Source: Acanthosepion esculentum (lineage: Eukaryota > Mollusca > Cephalopoda > Sepiida > Sepiidae). From it: DNA of 64,000 bases. Each line of letters starts with the position of its first letter. Position 1 is the first letter of the stretch. Shown here piece after piece: positions 19,141 to 31,127 of this stretch. The translations under genes were made by a program, and so were the position numbers. The stretch spans positions 51,619,219 through 51,683,218 of the forward strand of contig OZ038487.1 of NCBI GenBank assembly GCA_964036315.1, given 5' to 3'. The notes below the pieces were generated by a model. The model was not told the origin of the DNA, searched no databases, and saw nothing but the letters and a program-made list of their open reading frames with translations.

Positions 19141-19504
19141 CAGTGGTTCTCAACCTTTTTTTTATCCATGGACAACTTTTACTCATATTTTTTGTTGACC
19201 CCCATAACCATTCAATAAAAAAAGGTTTATTTTATTTTTTACTAATAGATAAGTTTAGGAATTGTAATATATAAATAGTAAATTTACATGCTTCATTTTG
19301 AAGTAAAACTAATTTAATGAAAATAAACATGTATTTAACAACTAAATTCAATGGAACATTTATGTACAATAGTAAAATAACTCATAATAAACCATTTTAA
19401 AATATGTGAATAATTAACCCCCAATTTGCCATTGTTTTGTGTGGACTAGTAATGTTACATGAACCCAAAGCAGGGTCCACATGTATCCTGGTTGCGAACC
19501 ACTG
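19141..19504. mobile_element. hAT-type MITE, 364 bp, with 8-bp target duplication
   Basis: The left end CAGTGGTTCTCAACC and right end GGTTGCGAACCACTG are terminal inverted repeats of the classic hAT form. Flanks are CTCTAAAT (19133-19140) and CACTAAAT (19505-19512), a 7-of-8 match to the 8-bp target-site duplication that hAT transposases make. The interior is AT-rich with no transposase reading frame, so the element is non-autonomous. Confidence 0.85.
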
Positions 19505-19512
19505 CACTAAAT

Positions 19513-20500
19513 GGATAAATTGGTGCATTGAAGAATGGAAAGTTACCTAGTTTACCAATTTAACAATAAATGCACGTCTTTTTGTATTGAGATCCAATCA
19601 AATTGAAACAGCTCAAATCCAGGTGATGATGAAGCAATCTTCTTTCAAAGTATCACTGAGTGTATAAAAAGCAAAAAAGTAAATTCTATAATGTTCTTAA
19701 AATAACAGAGCAAAGCTCCTCTTATCAAGCAGATAGCGTCTTCCCGGCAGACAGCTCATGAAAAGACACAAAGCATCTTTTAAATGCCAATTAAGAAAAG
19801 AAAAGATTTGACGATAGAGTTTTTTTATATCTCTGTTTGTTTTTTTCAAATGTTATTTGATTTGTTTCTCTCTTTTTCTCCAGTCATTGTATCAGGGCCC
19901 AACACCAATGAAATTAGAGATTTACATGATCAACCAATTTCATGAAGTTATTTCCTCAAATTCTCTCGGTGTAAATCATTAAACTTTAAATACCTCTGTT
20001 CTGTGATCTACGTTCTGCCAAATGACCCATGAAATCAGGGAAGTCTCTAACATGTTAGAGACAGCCCCTTGTTCTGATTGAAAAAAAAAAAAAAAAAACA
20101 GATCAAAAATAAAAGACTTCCCTTTATTATTAAATAGAATGACGAGTTAATGCCTCCGTTATCATAATCGCATCAATTTCATGATAAACACTTCTGTACC
20201 TTTAAAAAGATATAAAGTGCAACTCTAGAAATAAAAAAAATAAAAAACAAATACTTTATATCTGGTTTTGTTTTATATCTTCAGATTTTACTTGTTTTTA
20301 TTTTTTTGACTTCTGGCATATCACCCTTTGCCTTTCATTTTATAATTTATTTTTTATTTTTCTACAGTCTGAAGTGTCAAGTAGAAGTGACTATTGAGAC
20401 AAATTAGCAATTTCACTAATTAACCAATTCATCATGACTATTTAGCCAACTAACTAGATATCAGGCTACAGTGTCTACAAGAGTTCTCCTGAACATTCTC
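19513..20500. other. AT-rich stretch
   Basis: No gene recognised. A perfect 20-base palindrome GTCTCTAACATGTTAGAGAC lies at 20042-20061, followed by an A-run. Confidence 0.5.
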
Positions 20501-21750
20501 TTTTATTTTCTTAATTCTATTTTTTGGTTATCATTTTCCCATTTTTTTTCTTTAAATTTAATTCAGTTTACTTTTTCTTTGGCAAGACCCTTCCTCATCC
20601 CCTTCGTTCTGTCAGTTTGATCCCTACCTTCCCCAACCAGATCACCATTCTCAATGAACTATTCCCTGTCACTTTCCTCACTACTCCCCACTCTCAACAG
20701 TGAACCACTTTCCCCTCAGGACTTAAATTCTCTGTGACGATTCCATCAAATTGGAGAAAATGGCACACCATCATTTGCTTTTATAAACAGAAAGAAAAGG
20801 AAAAAAAAAAAATGAAGAAAAAATAATTAAAAAAAAATAGAAGACAAAAAAGAAATCATTCAATATAACAGATGTTATCTGGCTTCTTTTTTTTTTCTTT
20901 TCCTCTATTTCTTGCACTGATCCTTGTCAGTATTTCATCAGTCTTTCTCTAGCCTCCTCTAGAGAAATGCAACCAAATCACTTTCATCAACACTAAGGAA
21001 TTAGAATCAGACTTAACAGCTTGTCTGTTTCTTTTTGAGATTTTCGATATTTCTTTTTTTAAGTGCTTTGTGTCTTCTGTTTTTTTAAACTGCTGGCTTT
21101 CTTTTGTTGTAATATAAATTTCTTTATCTCTTTGTACATTTTATAGGATCTTTAACAGAACAAACAAGCAAAATGACAGTTGTAATAATCAATTGCAACC
21201 AGGGACTTTAGTCTACGGCAATGATGAACTCATTATTTTTGCGGTTTTTAAACTGATTTTTTGGCTTTTAGACATTTGTTTTTTGCTTATGTTTTGAGGC
21301 TTGTTTTTTTTAATGCTGTTTTAGCATCTTCATGCTTTTGTAGGCTTTCCTTTATTTTGAGGGATTTTAATGTTTTTGGTCTTTTTATTGTAATTTTAAT
21401 TGCTGTTTTTAGATCTTGCTTTTCAATTTGTTTTTAGTGACTTGAAATGTTTATTTTTGCTTGTAATTTCTTTTTTCTTTTAAAATCACATGTTTTTTAA
21501 TGTTTTTTATATGAAGTACTGATTTTATATATCAGCTGTTATTTTTCATATTTCTATTTTTAAATGTTTCACTTATTTTTGTTGATTTTTTTTTTTTGTT
21601 TCATAAGGTGATGTTGACTCAAAATCTGACCAAATCTAGGAATTCTGCTTTGGATGGGCTTCTTGATCAGGCTGATATTATTACATATAGTAATTCTGAG
21701 CAGGGATTAGTTTATTACTTAATACAAACAGAAACATGTAAAACATATAA
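20500..21750. other. T-rich strand-asymmetric region
   Basis: The plus strand is dominated by T from about 20500. Bases 20590-20750 are C-rich as well. No coding region or RNA gene recognised. The 69-codon frame at 21596-21805 runs into the small MITE and is not a gene. Confidence 0.5.
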
Positions 21751-21883
21751 ATACTCTGTGGAGGTGTTGAAAAGTTCTTGGCTTAACCCACTTCCCAAAA
21801 TCTGACCAAATGTTTAAACATCAGAATTTATTTGGAACTCATTTCTTGGTTAAGTTGCAAACTTTTCAGCAGTCCCTCATAAT
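21751..21883. mobile_element. Small MITE, copy 2
   Basis: The left end GTGGAGGTGTTGAAAAGTTC and right end AACTTTTCAGCAGTCCCTCA are inverted. The next inner parts CTTGGCTTAACCCAC and CTTGGTTAAG also correspond. Related to 17283-17405. Confidence 0.55.
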
Positions 21884-22260
21884 ATTTTCATGCACTTTTA
21901 TTAATATTTTAAAAATATTATCCTATATTTAATTTTAATTTTGCATTTTGTGATTTTTAACATTTATATATTATTAATATTTATGATATTTTTATATTAG
22001 TATTTTTAAATTATTATTGTTAATATTTTTATATTACGAATTTTTTATATTGTTATTTTTAATATTTTTATATTATTAGTATATTATATAGTTATTTTTA
22101 ATATTTTTACATTGTTATTTTTATATTATTATTTTATATTGTTATTTTTAATACTTTTACATTATTATTTTTAATATTTTATATTGTTAATATTTTATAT
22201 TATTTATTTAAATATTTTTAATATTTTAAAAATTTGTCCAGTATTTTGTTAATACTTTTG
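21884..22260. repeat. TATTTTTAATATTTTTA-type minisatellite
   Basis: From about 21950 to 22240 the plus strand is a degenerate array of TTATTTTTAATATTTTTATA-like units with irregular length. AT only. Confidence 0.7.
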
Positions 22261-22639
22261 ATTATTTTTTGTTCCATTTTCCAATTGTACAAACATACAC
22301 ACACACATACATACAATGGTCTGTGTTAGGAAAAACATGAACCAGCTCCTTCCTGGATTTTGTCTCATCACTAGATTTCATTACTGGTATACCACATGAT
22401 TTAACAGAATGAGCAACTGATCATTTGAATAAATCATATGCTCTGAGAGAAGTAAACAGAAACTGCTATGGTAATGGTAATATTAGAGCCATTTCCTTAT
22501 GAGGAAACATTTGGCATTCATTGACCAAGCATTTAGACTTACTATTGGTTGTAATTTATATAATCTTTCAATTAAAACAATTTTTCATAAAAATAGAGTT
22601 CTAAAGTCTGGTTGTTGTTACTGCACTTTCAAGTGTTGA

Positions 22640-22832
22640 TGGGAGCTTCTTTCCTTTCCAGTCTGTTCTGCTATTTAACCATAGGTTGGGGGGAAGAAAA
22701 GATGGAGTCATACCTTTCCCTAGGGGATTAGGATATAAGTGAATGCAATGAATTCAACTGGAATTTGAATGCAGCTCTCCGAATCTTCAATCCAAGTAAC
22801 AATTCATTACTCTACCATGCCTCTTTTTGGGT
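22640..22832 (-). mobile_element. tRNA-derived SINE (family 1)
   Basis: The minus strand has a tRNA-like head (GGCATGGTAGAGTAATGAAT near 22800-22819, B-box-like ATTCAAATTCCAG region near 22760) and the core with CCTATGGTTAAATAGCAG. The tail is truncated. A (TA)n tract follows at 22839. Confidence 0.65.
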
Positions 22833-22837
22833 AGCAC

Positions 22838-22838
<1 letters not shown>

Positions 22839-22869
<31 letters not shown>
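22839..22869. repeat. (TA)n microsatellite
   Basis: About 31 bases of TA repeat. Confidence 0.9.
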
Positions 22870-22872
<3 letters not shown>

Positions 22873-23057
22873 GTGGACTTTCCCATCATTGATGTGGGTT
22901 GTTGACCCATGCTTACTGGGGACCCTTTTACAACATATAAGGGTCAGGTACCACAGTTCTTAGAAACCAACAGTCAGACAACCTGCATATATGATTTTAT
23001 GATTTGATTATAGTCGTGAAGGTTTTGTGCAGAATGAACCACACTTTTACATATATA

Positions 23058-23835
23058 TCTCTATCTATAAAAGGCAGGATGTGTGTGTGTGTGTGCGTGT
23101 AACAAATTCACAGCCGCAATTTTTGATGGATTTGCACCAAAATTTACATGCACATGCTCCAAGTTAGCGGGAAGGCCAAGACCAACTTTGCATTTCTCAA
23201 CTCCCATCAATAGTGGAAATAATCAATTTTTTCATGCTTCTACGGCAGTTTTCATTTAGTTTGCGACCATTTTCTACTGGCCAGAGTGAGAGCCTATAGC
23301 TGGCTGCCACGAATAGGCAAGAAGATTCTATTGGCCAGCGTGAGAGCCAACAGCTGACTGACACGAATGTTAACTAGCATGCTAGCAAGCAAAAAAAATC
23401 AATAGCTGCATTCATCACAAGTGGGAAAAATTTAAATCTGCATGGCACTTTACTCCAATTGGCTCATTTGCTTGCTTAAACTCAATGTTGATTCTGATTC
23501 CGCAGAACTGGGTTGGGTATGAAAAAGTATTTGTTGTTAACATTCTTTTTTTCATTCGTTTTTTCCAGTTATGAGTCCTTTTTTAAAGCTGATCGTTTTG
23601 TGTTCATTTTGTTTAGTTCTTTTTTCGTAACAGATTTAATGTTTAGTATAGAGCTTAGAAAAAATTTGCAGTGTGAGATAGGCAAGAAGTAAGGCATGTA
23701 GCAACATCAGCACGGCAAAGGGCACTCATTTAAAGGCAAGGAAGGGCAAAAATATTTTAAGCCAAGTGATAGCGATTGCTGTATGAGTCATACGATTTTT
23801 GAATCAAGCATGGGCAACACCGGGCCATGCTGCTA

Positions 23836-23836
<1 letters not shown>
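23058..23836 (+). mobile_element. Non-autonomous Helitron, about 780 bp
   Basis: The 5' end TCTCTATCTATAAAAGGCAG follows an A. The 3' end is GCTGCTAG followed by T. Eleven bases lie between the arms of a 7-bp hairpin AGCATGG (23807-23813) / CCATGCT (23825-23831), just upstream of the terminal CTAG. These are the hallmarks of Helitrons: 5'-TC, 3' hairpin, CTRR end, insertion between A and T, no target duplication. A run of GT follows the 5' end. A roughly 57-bp unit (CTACTGGCCAGAGTGAGAGC) is tandemly duplicated at 23273-23370. No Rep/helicase coding, so it relied on another element. Confidence 0.8.

Positions 23837-23877
<41 letters not shown>
23837..23877. repeat. (TA)n microsatellite
   Basis: Begins at the Helitron 3' terminus; Helitrons insert at AT-rich sites. 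Confidence 0.9.
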
Positions 23878-23881
<4 letters not shown>

Positions 23882-23969
23882 CCAATTGGTAATTGTTAGG
23901 GATAATTCCAAGGAAGACATTAATCCAAAGTGAGCTCAATGTAAGTAGCAGAGCAACATAATAAATAAT

Positions 23970-24098
23970 GACAATCCTTAAAAATACATTTTGGTTATAA
24001 GTTTGTTAATTTCTAAAAAAACCTTCAGTCTGAAGAGATGAATCTTTAAATATATTCATGAAATAAATTATAACCAAAATTGATTTTTAAGGATTGTC
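23970..24098. mobile_element. Foldback element D, about 129 bp
   Basis: Arms 23970-23999 and 24069-24098 pair almost perfectly (GACAATCCTTAAAAAT outermost, TTTTGGTTATA inside). The centre contains CTTCAGTCTGAAG, a small hairpin. A fragment with similar sequence occurs at about 38968-39020. Confidence 0.75.
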
Positions 24099-24103
24099 TT
24101 TAC

Positions 24104-24137
<34 letters not shown>

Positions 24138-24976
24138 ACTTATTAAAATGTGACAGTTATACATGTTTCACAATGATTGAGCACACAGTAACATCGATCT
24201 ATGCTTTGATAGAACCAATTGTTATATGCTTAACATCAAGTCAGTTCCATTACCTCACCAATATTTGTACCTGGGAGTGGTGACTACTACCATCCTTCCC
24301 CCTATGAGGAAGAGAATGGAGTAGTTGCTGCCCACAAAATACAAAAACGTGTATGAAAATTCAGTGGACTAAAATGGAATAAAATATACTACATTTTCAT
24401 TTTTATTTTATTTTATTTGTTTATTTATTTATTTTGTTTTTCTCAGTCAGGAGCTAACTGGCTCAACAAAAACTTGTTCACATGTCTTCATTTGTAAACA
24501 AGCTCTACTCTTCAATTGAGAAGGTATTCTTGCTTGGGGAATGTTATATTTTGGAATTTTCTTACTACTCATTTCCAGTTAGTTCTGTCTTCTAGGGTGG
24601 CTAGTTAATCCTTGTTGCAGATGCCCACTCAGATATATTTTGTATGTCTTCAAAACCCACAGAGCCAACCTGTGGTTCCTACAGTAACTAAGCTGACCAG
24701 ACCTTAGTTACACTTTCTGAGAGAGAATACCTAATCTGGTATGGTCAGTACTTAAACAAAGCCAGTATGTTCAAACCCTCAGTCATGATGACATGCGAAT
24801 TTCTGCTAGTACAACTATTGATGGCTTCTGAATCATTTCAACCCACTTTTCAATGAGGCCTGTACACTATGATCATCTCAGGTTAATATTTTCTAGACAT
24901 CCCCTCCCTCATAAACTGACCCGAGTGAGATCCCATGATCGGAAAAGGAACATTTTAACTACTTGATCAAGCACCC

Positions 24977-24977
<1 letters not shown>
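24099..24977. other. Unannotated stretch
   Basis: A (TTA)n microsatellite at 24103-24135. No gene or repeat family recognised in the rest. Confidence 0.5.

Positions 24978-25013
<36 letters not shown>
24978..25013. repeat. (TA)n microsatellite
   Basis: About 36 bases of TA repeat. Confidence 0.95.
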
Positions 25014-25016
<3 letters not shown>

Positions 25017-25282
25017 TAAAAATACAAGGAAAAACTATTCATGCATGGCCAATATGTTTTTCAACCACCTGATGAATATTCATGAACATTCTCAAATTTA
25101 AAAGCCTTAATAAACCAATGGCATCTTTGCTCTTGCATATAAGCACATGCAACAAAATTAATCCCTACATTTGCCTTGATAAAGTCCCTCAGAGATTGAA
25201 ACATTGTCTACTGGTTCCTCTTGTATTTTTGCTCATTTTGATCTTTCACAGATACACTCTATCTGAATATAATTTACATTAC

Positions 25283-25347
25283 ACCCACACACACATACAC
25301 AGACATATATATATATGGATACATATACATACATATATATATATATT

Positions 25348-25407
<60 letters not shown>
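25283..25407. repeat. Compound (CA)n/(TA)n microsatellite
   Basis: CA-rich start, then TA repeats interrupted by ACATAC and TTAT to 25407. Confidence 0.9.
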
Positions 25408-25408
<1 letters not shown>

Positions 25409-26325
25409 AAGGCTGGCTACTCATTTGTTAGATTGGCTTGCTAATAATTTTTGCAGATACCTGATCAGACTTATTTTTTTCAATACCATCAAGGCTAACT
25501 TGCATTTTATATTGCAAATAAGCATCAGCAGACCTATCTGGGAGAGTACAGACAGTCTAGTCTGATCAGTGTGTGTATGTGTGTACTTCCTCAAGATTGA
25601 CTAAAGGCCATGAGTTTTGTTATGTAAAAGACTTTGATAAAAATGAGTTCTTTATGTTAATTTCAGATAGCTTTCAATATGCACTGGACAACAAAAATTT
25701 TAAACTGTGTATCCCAATGTAAAACTACAAAATAATAATATTTGGTTTCCATTTCTACTTTCAATTTTTAAAAATATATTTTTCCCACATTTGCTTTCTT
25801 TTACATTGCAATTTACCACAATGGAAAACCTTTCACTATTATCATTATTATTGTCAAAATGAAAATATTGATTGAGTTTGGTGACCAAGTAAAATATATT
25901 TTAATTTGGCTTGTTCTTTCATTACTTAGTTAACATGCATGTCAAGCCCTACCAATATCTCATAAATGATGGACTGTTGTATTTTGATCACAGTGGTGGG
26001 GGTGTAGAAAAGACATATCAGACACAAAAGAAAGAAAACAGAGAGAGAAGATAGAGGAGGCAATAATGTTCTTATGTGTTTAATATTTGCTTCAATGAAA
26101 TGGAAAACATGTCAGTTTTGAATTGTTTCATTTGTTACCTCTTACTGTTTTAAATAATGACCTACATTTATCATTATGATTGTTATTGCAATATTTTATT
26201 AAGGTTGTTAAGCTCAAATATTCAACAATGCAATAGGGGAATTTCCATGGATATTTTATAGTTGTAGAACCAGCAATGAGGTTATTCTATCATTAACTAA
26301 AAAATTATGATTCTTCCAAAAATTC
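25408..26325. other. AT-rich stretch
   Basis: No gene recognised. Confidence 0.5.
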
Positions 26326-26330
26326 AAAAA

Positions 26331-26474
26331 GCAAAACTGTGGTAATAAAATAAGCACATCCCATCTCCCGACTTGTTTGTAATCATTCATCACAATAAAA
26401 TAAACGTTTTTCCACACTAAAGCAAAATGCGTCAAATAAAGCTTCTACTTAGAGTTGTTATTATATTACAAAAA
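26331..26474. repeat. Interspersed repeat, copy 1
   Basis: GGTAATAAAATAAGCACATC and AATAAAATAAACGTTTTTCC to CTTCTACTTAGAGTTGTTAT align with 40866-41008 in the same orientation, about 80% identical by eye. Non-coding, unknown type. Confidence 0.7.
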
Positions 26475-26887
26475 CCATAAAAATTTCATAGTTTTTGTAA
26501 TATGACTAGTTTCTTTTTTTCAATTGAATAAACAAATAATGAGTGAAAATTAATAAAGCAGACAAAATACAAACTTGTTTTCAAATTCTCATCAATTATA
26601 AATTCTTGTTATTTTTTCCAAATTATTTTCTTTTACTGAAATAGCTTGGTACTCTTTTTCAAATCCCAAGCAATTAGGTTTTATCTGGATAATCATACAA
26701 CTTTGAGATATCAATTTCTAGTTTATGTTTGAGCAATATTCTATCATGGAAATATGTTCTTTTTTAAAACTTTTGACAGCATTAATAGTCATTGCTATGA
26801 TATTGATCATATAATCTCAATGGGATTCCAAAAAGAACAGTTTTGACTTTCTCTCCCTTGAGCTATTCAGGTTCAAAATATCAATTT

Positions 26888-26990
26888 CTTCTTCTTCTTC
26901 TTCTTCTCCTTCTCCTCCTCCTCCTCCTCCTCCTCCTCCTTCTTCTTCTTCATCATCATCATCAACAACAACAATAATAATATACCACTG
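26888..26990. repeat. (TTC)n(TCC)n trinucleotide tract
   Basis: A pure pyrimidine run on the plus strand of TTC then CTC/TCC units, ending in ATC and AAC repeats. It creates the Glu/Gly-rich minus-strand frames, which are not genes. Confidence 0.9.
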
Positions 26991-27280
26991 AGAAAAGAGC
27001 ACAATTTAAGAAAAGAAAAAGATAAGATACAGTATTTAACAATGTGTATGTCAGTCTTCTTCATGTTATGTTTAAAGATTGCATACAAGTATGAAAGTAT
27101 AAAAAATCTAGAAAAAATACATTTAAATTCTTTTCTTTTTCTTTTCTGAAAGTTATTTTTTGTAGATTTTTATACTTTCTATGTTTATTTTAAACATGAA
27201 GACATGCAATCAAAATATTGTCGAACATTGTTTAATAATTTTATTTTTCTTCTCTTAGTTACATCAATCATTTTGTTTAA

Positions 27281-27319
27281 TAATAATAATAATAATAATA
27301 ATAATGATGATGATGATGG
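27281..27319. repeat. (TAA)n(GAT)n microsatellite
   Basis: TAA units, then GAT units, directly upstream of the R4/Dong-like element. A similar (TAA)n tract follows it at 28230. Confidence 0.85.
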
Positions 27320-28250
27320 CAAATGCAACTGACTAGATACAGAAACGCTGGCAAGATAAACCGCTTCACAGTCAATACTCTGCCTGTACCAAAGAAGCTG
27401 ATGTAGACAAATCCCATACTCATCAGTGGCTATATGTAGTGCAGGGTTAAACACTGAAACTGAAGGTTTTATTCTTGCTGCACAGGCCAATGCTTGATAA
27501 CTAGAAATTACCAAGCACACATACAGAAAAATTGTTTAAGTCAAAATGCAGATTCTGTGATAAATATCCAGAAACAATTGACCATCTTGTATCAGGTTGC
27601 ATGGTATTGGCACCCACTGAATAGAAAACATGGCACAACAGAGTGGACCAATATCTGCACTGGAAAATCTGCAATGCTTATGGAAAGGAAGCTGCAAGAA
27701 ATATGAATACCACCCAGACCTGGTTACTGAGATAGGACCTGTAACAATTTTATGGGCCTTTACAACGCACACAGACAGAACAATCAAAGCTAATAGCCCT
27801 GACATCATGATTAGAAACTGCAAAGACAAAATATGCCTCCTTATTGACACGGCAGTCTCTGCAGACTGCAATGTGTCATTGAAAATCTTCAAAAAACTAT
27901 CAAAATACAAGGACCTTGAAATCGAAATCTCAAACATGTGGTGCATGAGGACATTAACAATTCCAGCTGTAGTTGGAGCCCTCAGATAGATTCCAACAGA
28001 CTCATTGAAGGAATCCCTGGTAGTCCATGCCTTAAAGAAATACAAAACATTTTACTCACAAGGACAGCCCACACCTTACGAAGGGCTTCATCTATGTAAA
28101 ATATGTGCGATTTTTTTTTCCCAAAACTGCTCAGTGGAAAATGTCATGATGCCATTTCTGACCTTAGGCCTCTGGTTGGGACTCGGAAAGAAATGAGTAT
28201 ACACCAGAAACCAAAGGAAATAAACCAATAATAATAATAATGGTGGTAGT
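27320..28250 (+). pseudogene. R4/Dong-like non-LTR retrotransposon, 3' end with RLE domain
   Basis: Broken frames give, in order: EADVDKSHTHQWLYV; AGLNTETEGFILAAQ; TRNYQAHIQKN; and a CCHC motif CRFCDKYPETIDHLVSGC (27547-27600, C-x2-C-x8-H-x4-C). Next come EYHPDLVTEIGPVTILWAF and SPDIMIRNCKDKICLLID (P-D-x14-D; aspartates at 27801 and 27846). LSKYKDLEIEISNMW and TIPAVVGAL complete the order. CCHC plus P-D-x(12-14)-D is the signature of the restriction-endonuclease-like domain of R2/R4-type non-LTR elements; I recall this version from the R4/Dong group. At least three frameshifts and several stops make it dead. The reverse transcriptase part is missing. The 3' end runs into (TAA)n near 28230. 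Confidence 0.75.
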
Positions 28251-28850
28251 GGTGGTGATAATAATAAAGAGGAATCAGCTTATTTTTAAATGGGTTTTGA
28301 ATCTTGAATAAACTTTTCATCCCAACCAGAAACCAAGTACAATTTATTTACTCAGTTTCATCTCCCTTGAGCTATCTAATTTTAATTATTATCATACAGC
28401 TGGAATGTCTTCTTTCATTTTTTTTTCTCAATATTCTCTTGTATTTTTATTCCTCCCATATAAGTTGATAATTAATCACAAACATGAATTATTTTTTAAA
28501 TATACTTCATCATTTTAAAAGATGGTGTCACACAATGGAACATGCTGTCAAAAACTGCTCAATTATAATGTTGACCTTTGCTTTCAAAAGAAAATTGTTT
28601 GTTACCTTTAAAAATTAATAAGTGTGTTTTTTTAAAAATTTTTTCTTACTTTTGTTTTTCATTATGTTGAATATCTGAATTTGGTGAAATATTTGAAACA
28701 AATCACAATAAGATATAATAATAATAATAATAATGCGATAGAAAAATGAATTCTTCATCTTCTATATACCATCTATGTACTGAGAGCAAATCTAAAGAAA
28801 AGTGAAAAATCTGATAAATATTTTGACTTTGCCAGACAGCGAAGAAACAT
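28251..28850. other. AT-rich stretch
   Basis: No gene recognised; a short (TAA)n tract lies at 28712-28735. Confidence 0.5.
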
Positions 28851-28856
28851 GAAATT

Positions 28857-29130
28857 TGTTACAACTACATCCAAAACTTAAGAAACAAAATAACAATAAG
28901 CTAAAACTTGAAGAAGGAATTTACTCTATCAGCTGTAATGAGTGCCACAAGGAATACATAGAAGAAACCTCTTGGAATTTAGGTGTAGAATTATATGAAC
29001 ATGAAACAGATCTTTTACAAAACAACACAATCAATGTATTAGTTGCTCAATGTAATGAGTTTGACTATAATTTTGATAAAAAAAATGCTGCTTTAATTAA
29101 AAGAAAAAATAATTTGTTAAGGTAAAAATG
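28857..29130 (+). pseudogene. Penelope-like element, GIY-YIG endonuclease fragment
   Basis: An open stretch of 89 codons (start uncertain; no upstream ORF). Residues 21-36 read GIYSISCNECHKEYIE, the GIY...YIG pair of a GIY-YIG nuclease with two cysteines between them, as in Penelope-type retroelements. ETSWNLGVELYEHE follows where active enzymes have R-x-L-x-x-R-x-x-E-H. The YIG glycine is Glu, and the catalytic Arg position also holds Glu, so the nuclease should be inactive. The C-terminal DLLQNNTINVLVAQCNE matches the fragment at 5802-6072. The RT half is absent. Confidence 0.75.
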
Positions 29131-29490
29131 TATAGGAAGTGCTTTGACTGCAAGATCATCCAAGGTAAATATATTCCATGTTCTTATAAAGTTTCACTTT
29201 ATTCTATTAGTGATAAAAAATATAGAGTATAACTGCCACATCTGAACTGGTGCTACACAAAGTTCACTTTTAGCCTTGACCAAGTTCAAAAGTGTTTGCG
29301 TGAGCTTGTGGGTGATAATTTTTTTCCCAACCCCTTTACCACAGTTGATTTCTCTTCTAATTAAAACAGCATTTACTAAATGTATAGAAAGTTCTTTGAT
29401 TGCTAGATCATCCTTGGTAAATTTGCAGACAGGTTCTTACAACATTTGAATTTTCTTGGCAGATCTTCTATTATTATCACAGTGTAGAAT
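29131..29490 (+). pseudogene. Penelope tail interrupted by a LINE fragment
   Basis: The Penelope 3' sequence AAATGTATAGGAAGTGCTTT (29128) is followed at about 29215-29350 by a LINE piece reading IEYNCHI and GATQSSLLALTKFKS. The Penelope-type sequence then appears again (AAATGTATAGAAAGTTCTTT at 29379) and runs further. The repeated Penelope segment on both sides may be a target duplication or two tandem copies. Confidence 0.5.
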
Positions 29491-29495
29491 AATTA

Positions 29496-29687
29496 CAAGG
29501 GTCATTCAATAAATAAGGTGATTTTTTTGGTATAAGGTCTTCTAATACAGATAGAAGCTTACTTTTTTTTTTTTCAATAATCTGCAAAAGAAATTAAATC
29601 CATGTGAAAAAGAAGTAAAACAAAAAAAGAGTAAGCTTCTATCTGTATTAGAAGTCCTTATACAACTTGTTTATTAAATGACCCTCG
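29496..29687. mobile_element. Tc1/mariner-type MITE, 192 bp, TA target site
   Basis: Inverted ends: CAAGGGTCATTCAATAAATA on the left and TTTATTAAATGACCCTCG on the right, each flanked by TA (29494-29495 and 29688-29689). The arms continue with TTCTAATACAGATAGAAGCT in both, giving an almost complete hairpin with a purine-rich loop. A TA duplication and short length suit a mariner-type MITE. Confidence 0.75.
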
Positions 29688-29689
29688 TA

Positions 29690-31120
29690 ATAATAAAAGT
29701 GATAAAAATAAAAACAAATGCACATGGAAAATGAATTAAATCAGCTAAATTGCATGTCCAGAAACATTTATAAAAAAAAAAACTCCCAAGAGGATACTTC
29801 TTTGATCACTATAATCTTATCCTGTTAAAGTTCATGCTTAACCAGTATTAACCACATATCCCTATAAACTGTGCCTCTTACACTGTAACCTTATAAATCA
29901 AGTGGCTCTTGGGAATTGTACAGAGTGACAATTAACAAGAAAAAAAAAATACTCAATTGAATTCAACCCAGAATGAGATTGTAAAACTTTACAGAATGGA
30001 AATGATTAAAATAAAAGAAGAAAAATAAAGCAACAGCTCTATACTGGAAATGAATAAACTAAGGGAAATAACTCTTAAGTTTATTCCTCTGACATAAACA
30101 TGATCTTCTGTTATCACAATGTGGGATGCTTAATAATAAAAGTGAAAATTGTTGAAACTTTCTTCTGCAATCAATTATGCATTTCTCACATGTTATAGAT
30201 AACATACAGGATAACAGTTTTTTGGTTTTTAAATTCTTGAACCTCTTCTATTTTTGCTCGTCTTCCCACAGCTGTCAAAATGAATTTCATCAATTTGCTA
30301 TGAGCAAAGAAATGAGATATGTACCACTTAGTCAGCAAAATGTTGATTTTAATTTTCCTCTAAAAAATAATTAAATCCTTGTCCAAGTAAGCTGGAAATT
30401 GAAGCAATATGTCTGATAAAATCTGATATAGGGATTTTTTTTTTATTGTTCTTCACTGTTTTTTTCTTCTTTTGCACAGTGTTCTTTTGATAGTGCAGAA
30501 ATTGTTATTCCACAAATAGCTAACATAAAAATGTAATTTCTTTGTCAAATCATTGAAAACCACTTGAATTGTTTTGCTTTTGGCATCAATTATCAAATGA
30601 TGCAGAATTCTAACATCAAATTTTTGACAATTTTGAAATGTCAAATTATATATAAAATGTGCATATATGTTTACATAGAGAAATGCACTTTTAATATTTA
30701 TACGTGAGAAGCAGTGTCAATTTTTTCAGAAACTGAATGGGCATTTGCTAGTATTATTTGTGAGTCAATGTATATTTGCCTAAAGTGAAAACTTCAAAGA
30801 TGATGGAAGAAACATATAAGTGTAATTACTCAGAACTTTGAATAGCATCTCATATGTACAGGATGGCTTCTCATTTGCTGTAAGAGGACAGGTTATAGCA
30901 GATGAGGCAGTTTTGCCGTTAAAAGTCTGATCATAATTGTGTGATTGTTTATAGTCATTCATAGATTGCCCAATACTATGTGGACTCTTAGCATCAGACA
31001 ATGTTGATCCAGTGACCTGTCAAAGTAATTGGAGCCTGTCTGTGCTACTATGATTCAACTGGTCTGAAGGTAAGACAATAGTAGTTTCATTGATGCCCAA
31101 ATATTTTCACCATGATAATA
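29690..31120. other. AT-rich stretch
   Basis: Near 29830-29960 a few short matches to the second LINE subfamily's 3' UTR ('aagtggctcttggg') are visible. No gene recognised elsewhere. Confidence 0.45.
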
Positions 31121-31127
31121 CCTAGGC

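Noticed and set aside
20042..20061. Palindrome GTCTCTAACATGTTAGAGAC as an operator or terminator
   Set aside because: A single 20-base palindrome with no gene nearby; cannot be distinguished from chance in 64 kb.
24640..24800. Possible third 5S-like block ('ggtcagtacttaaac')
   Set aside because: Only about 15 bases match and the flanking 5S blocks are missing.
26817..27088. Glu/Gly-rich minus-strand frames
   Set aside because: Translations of the TTC/TCC trinucleotide tract.
27536..28045. 169-codon minus-strand frame
   Set aside because: Antisense shadow of the R4/Dong-like element, whose plus-strand frames carry the CCHC and P-D-x14-D motifs.
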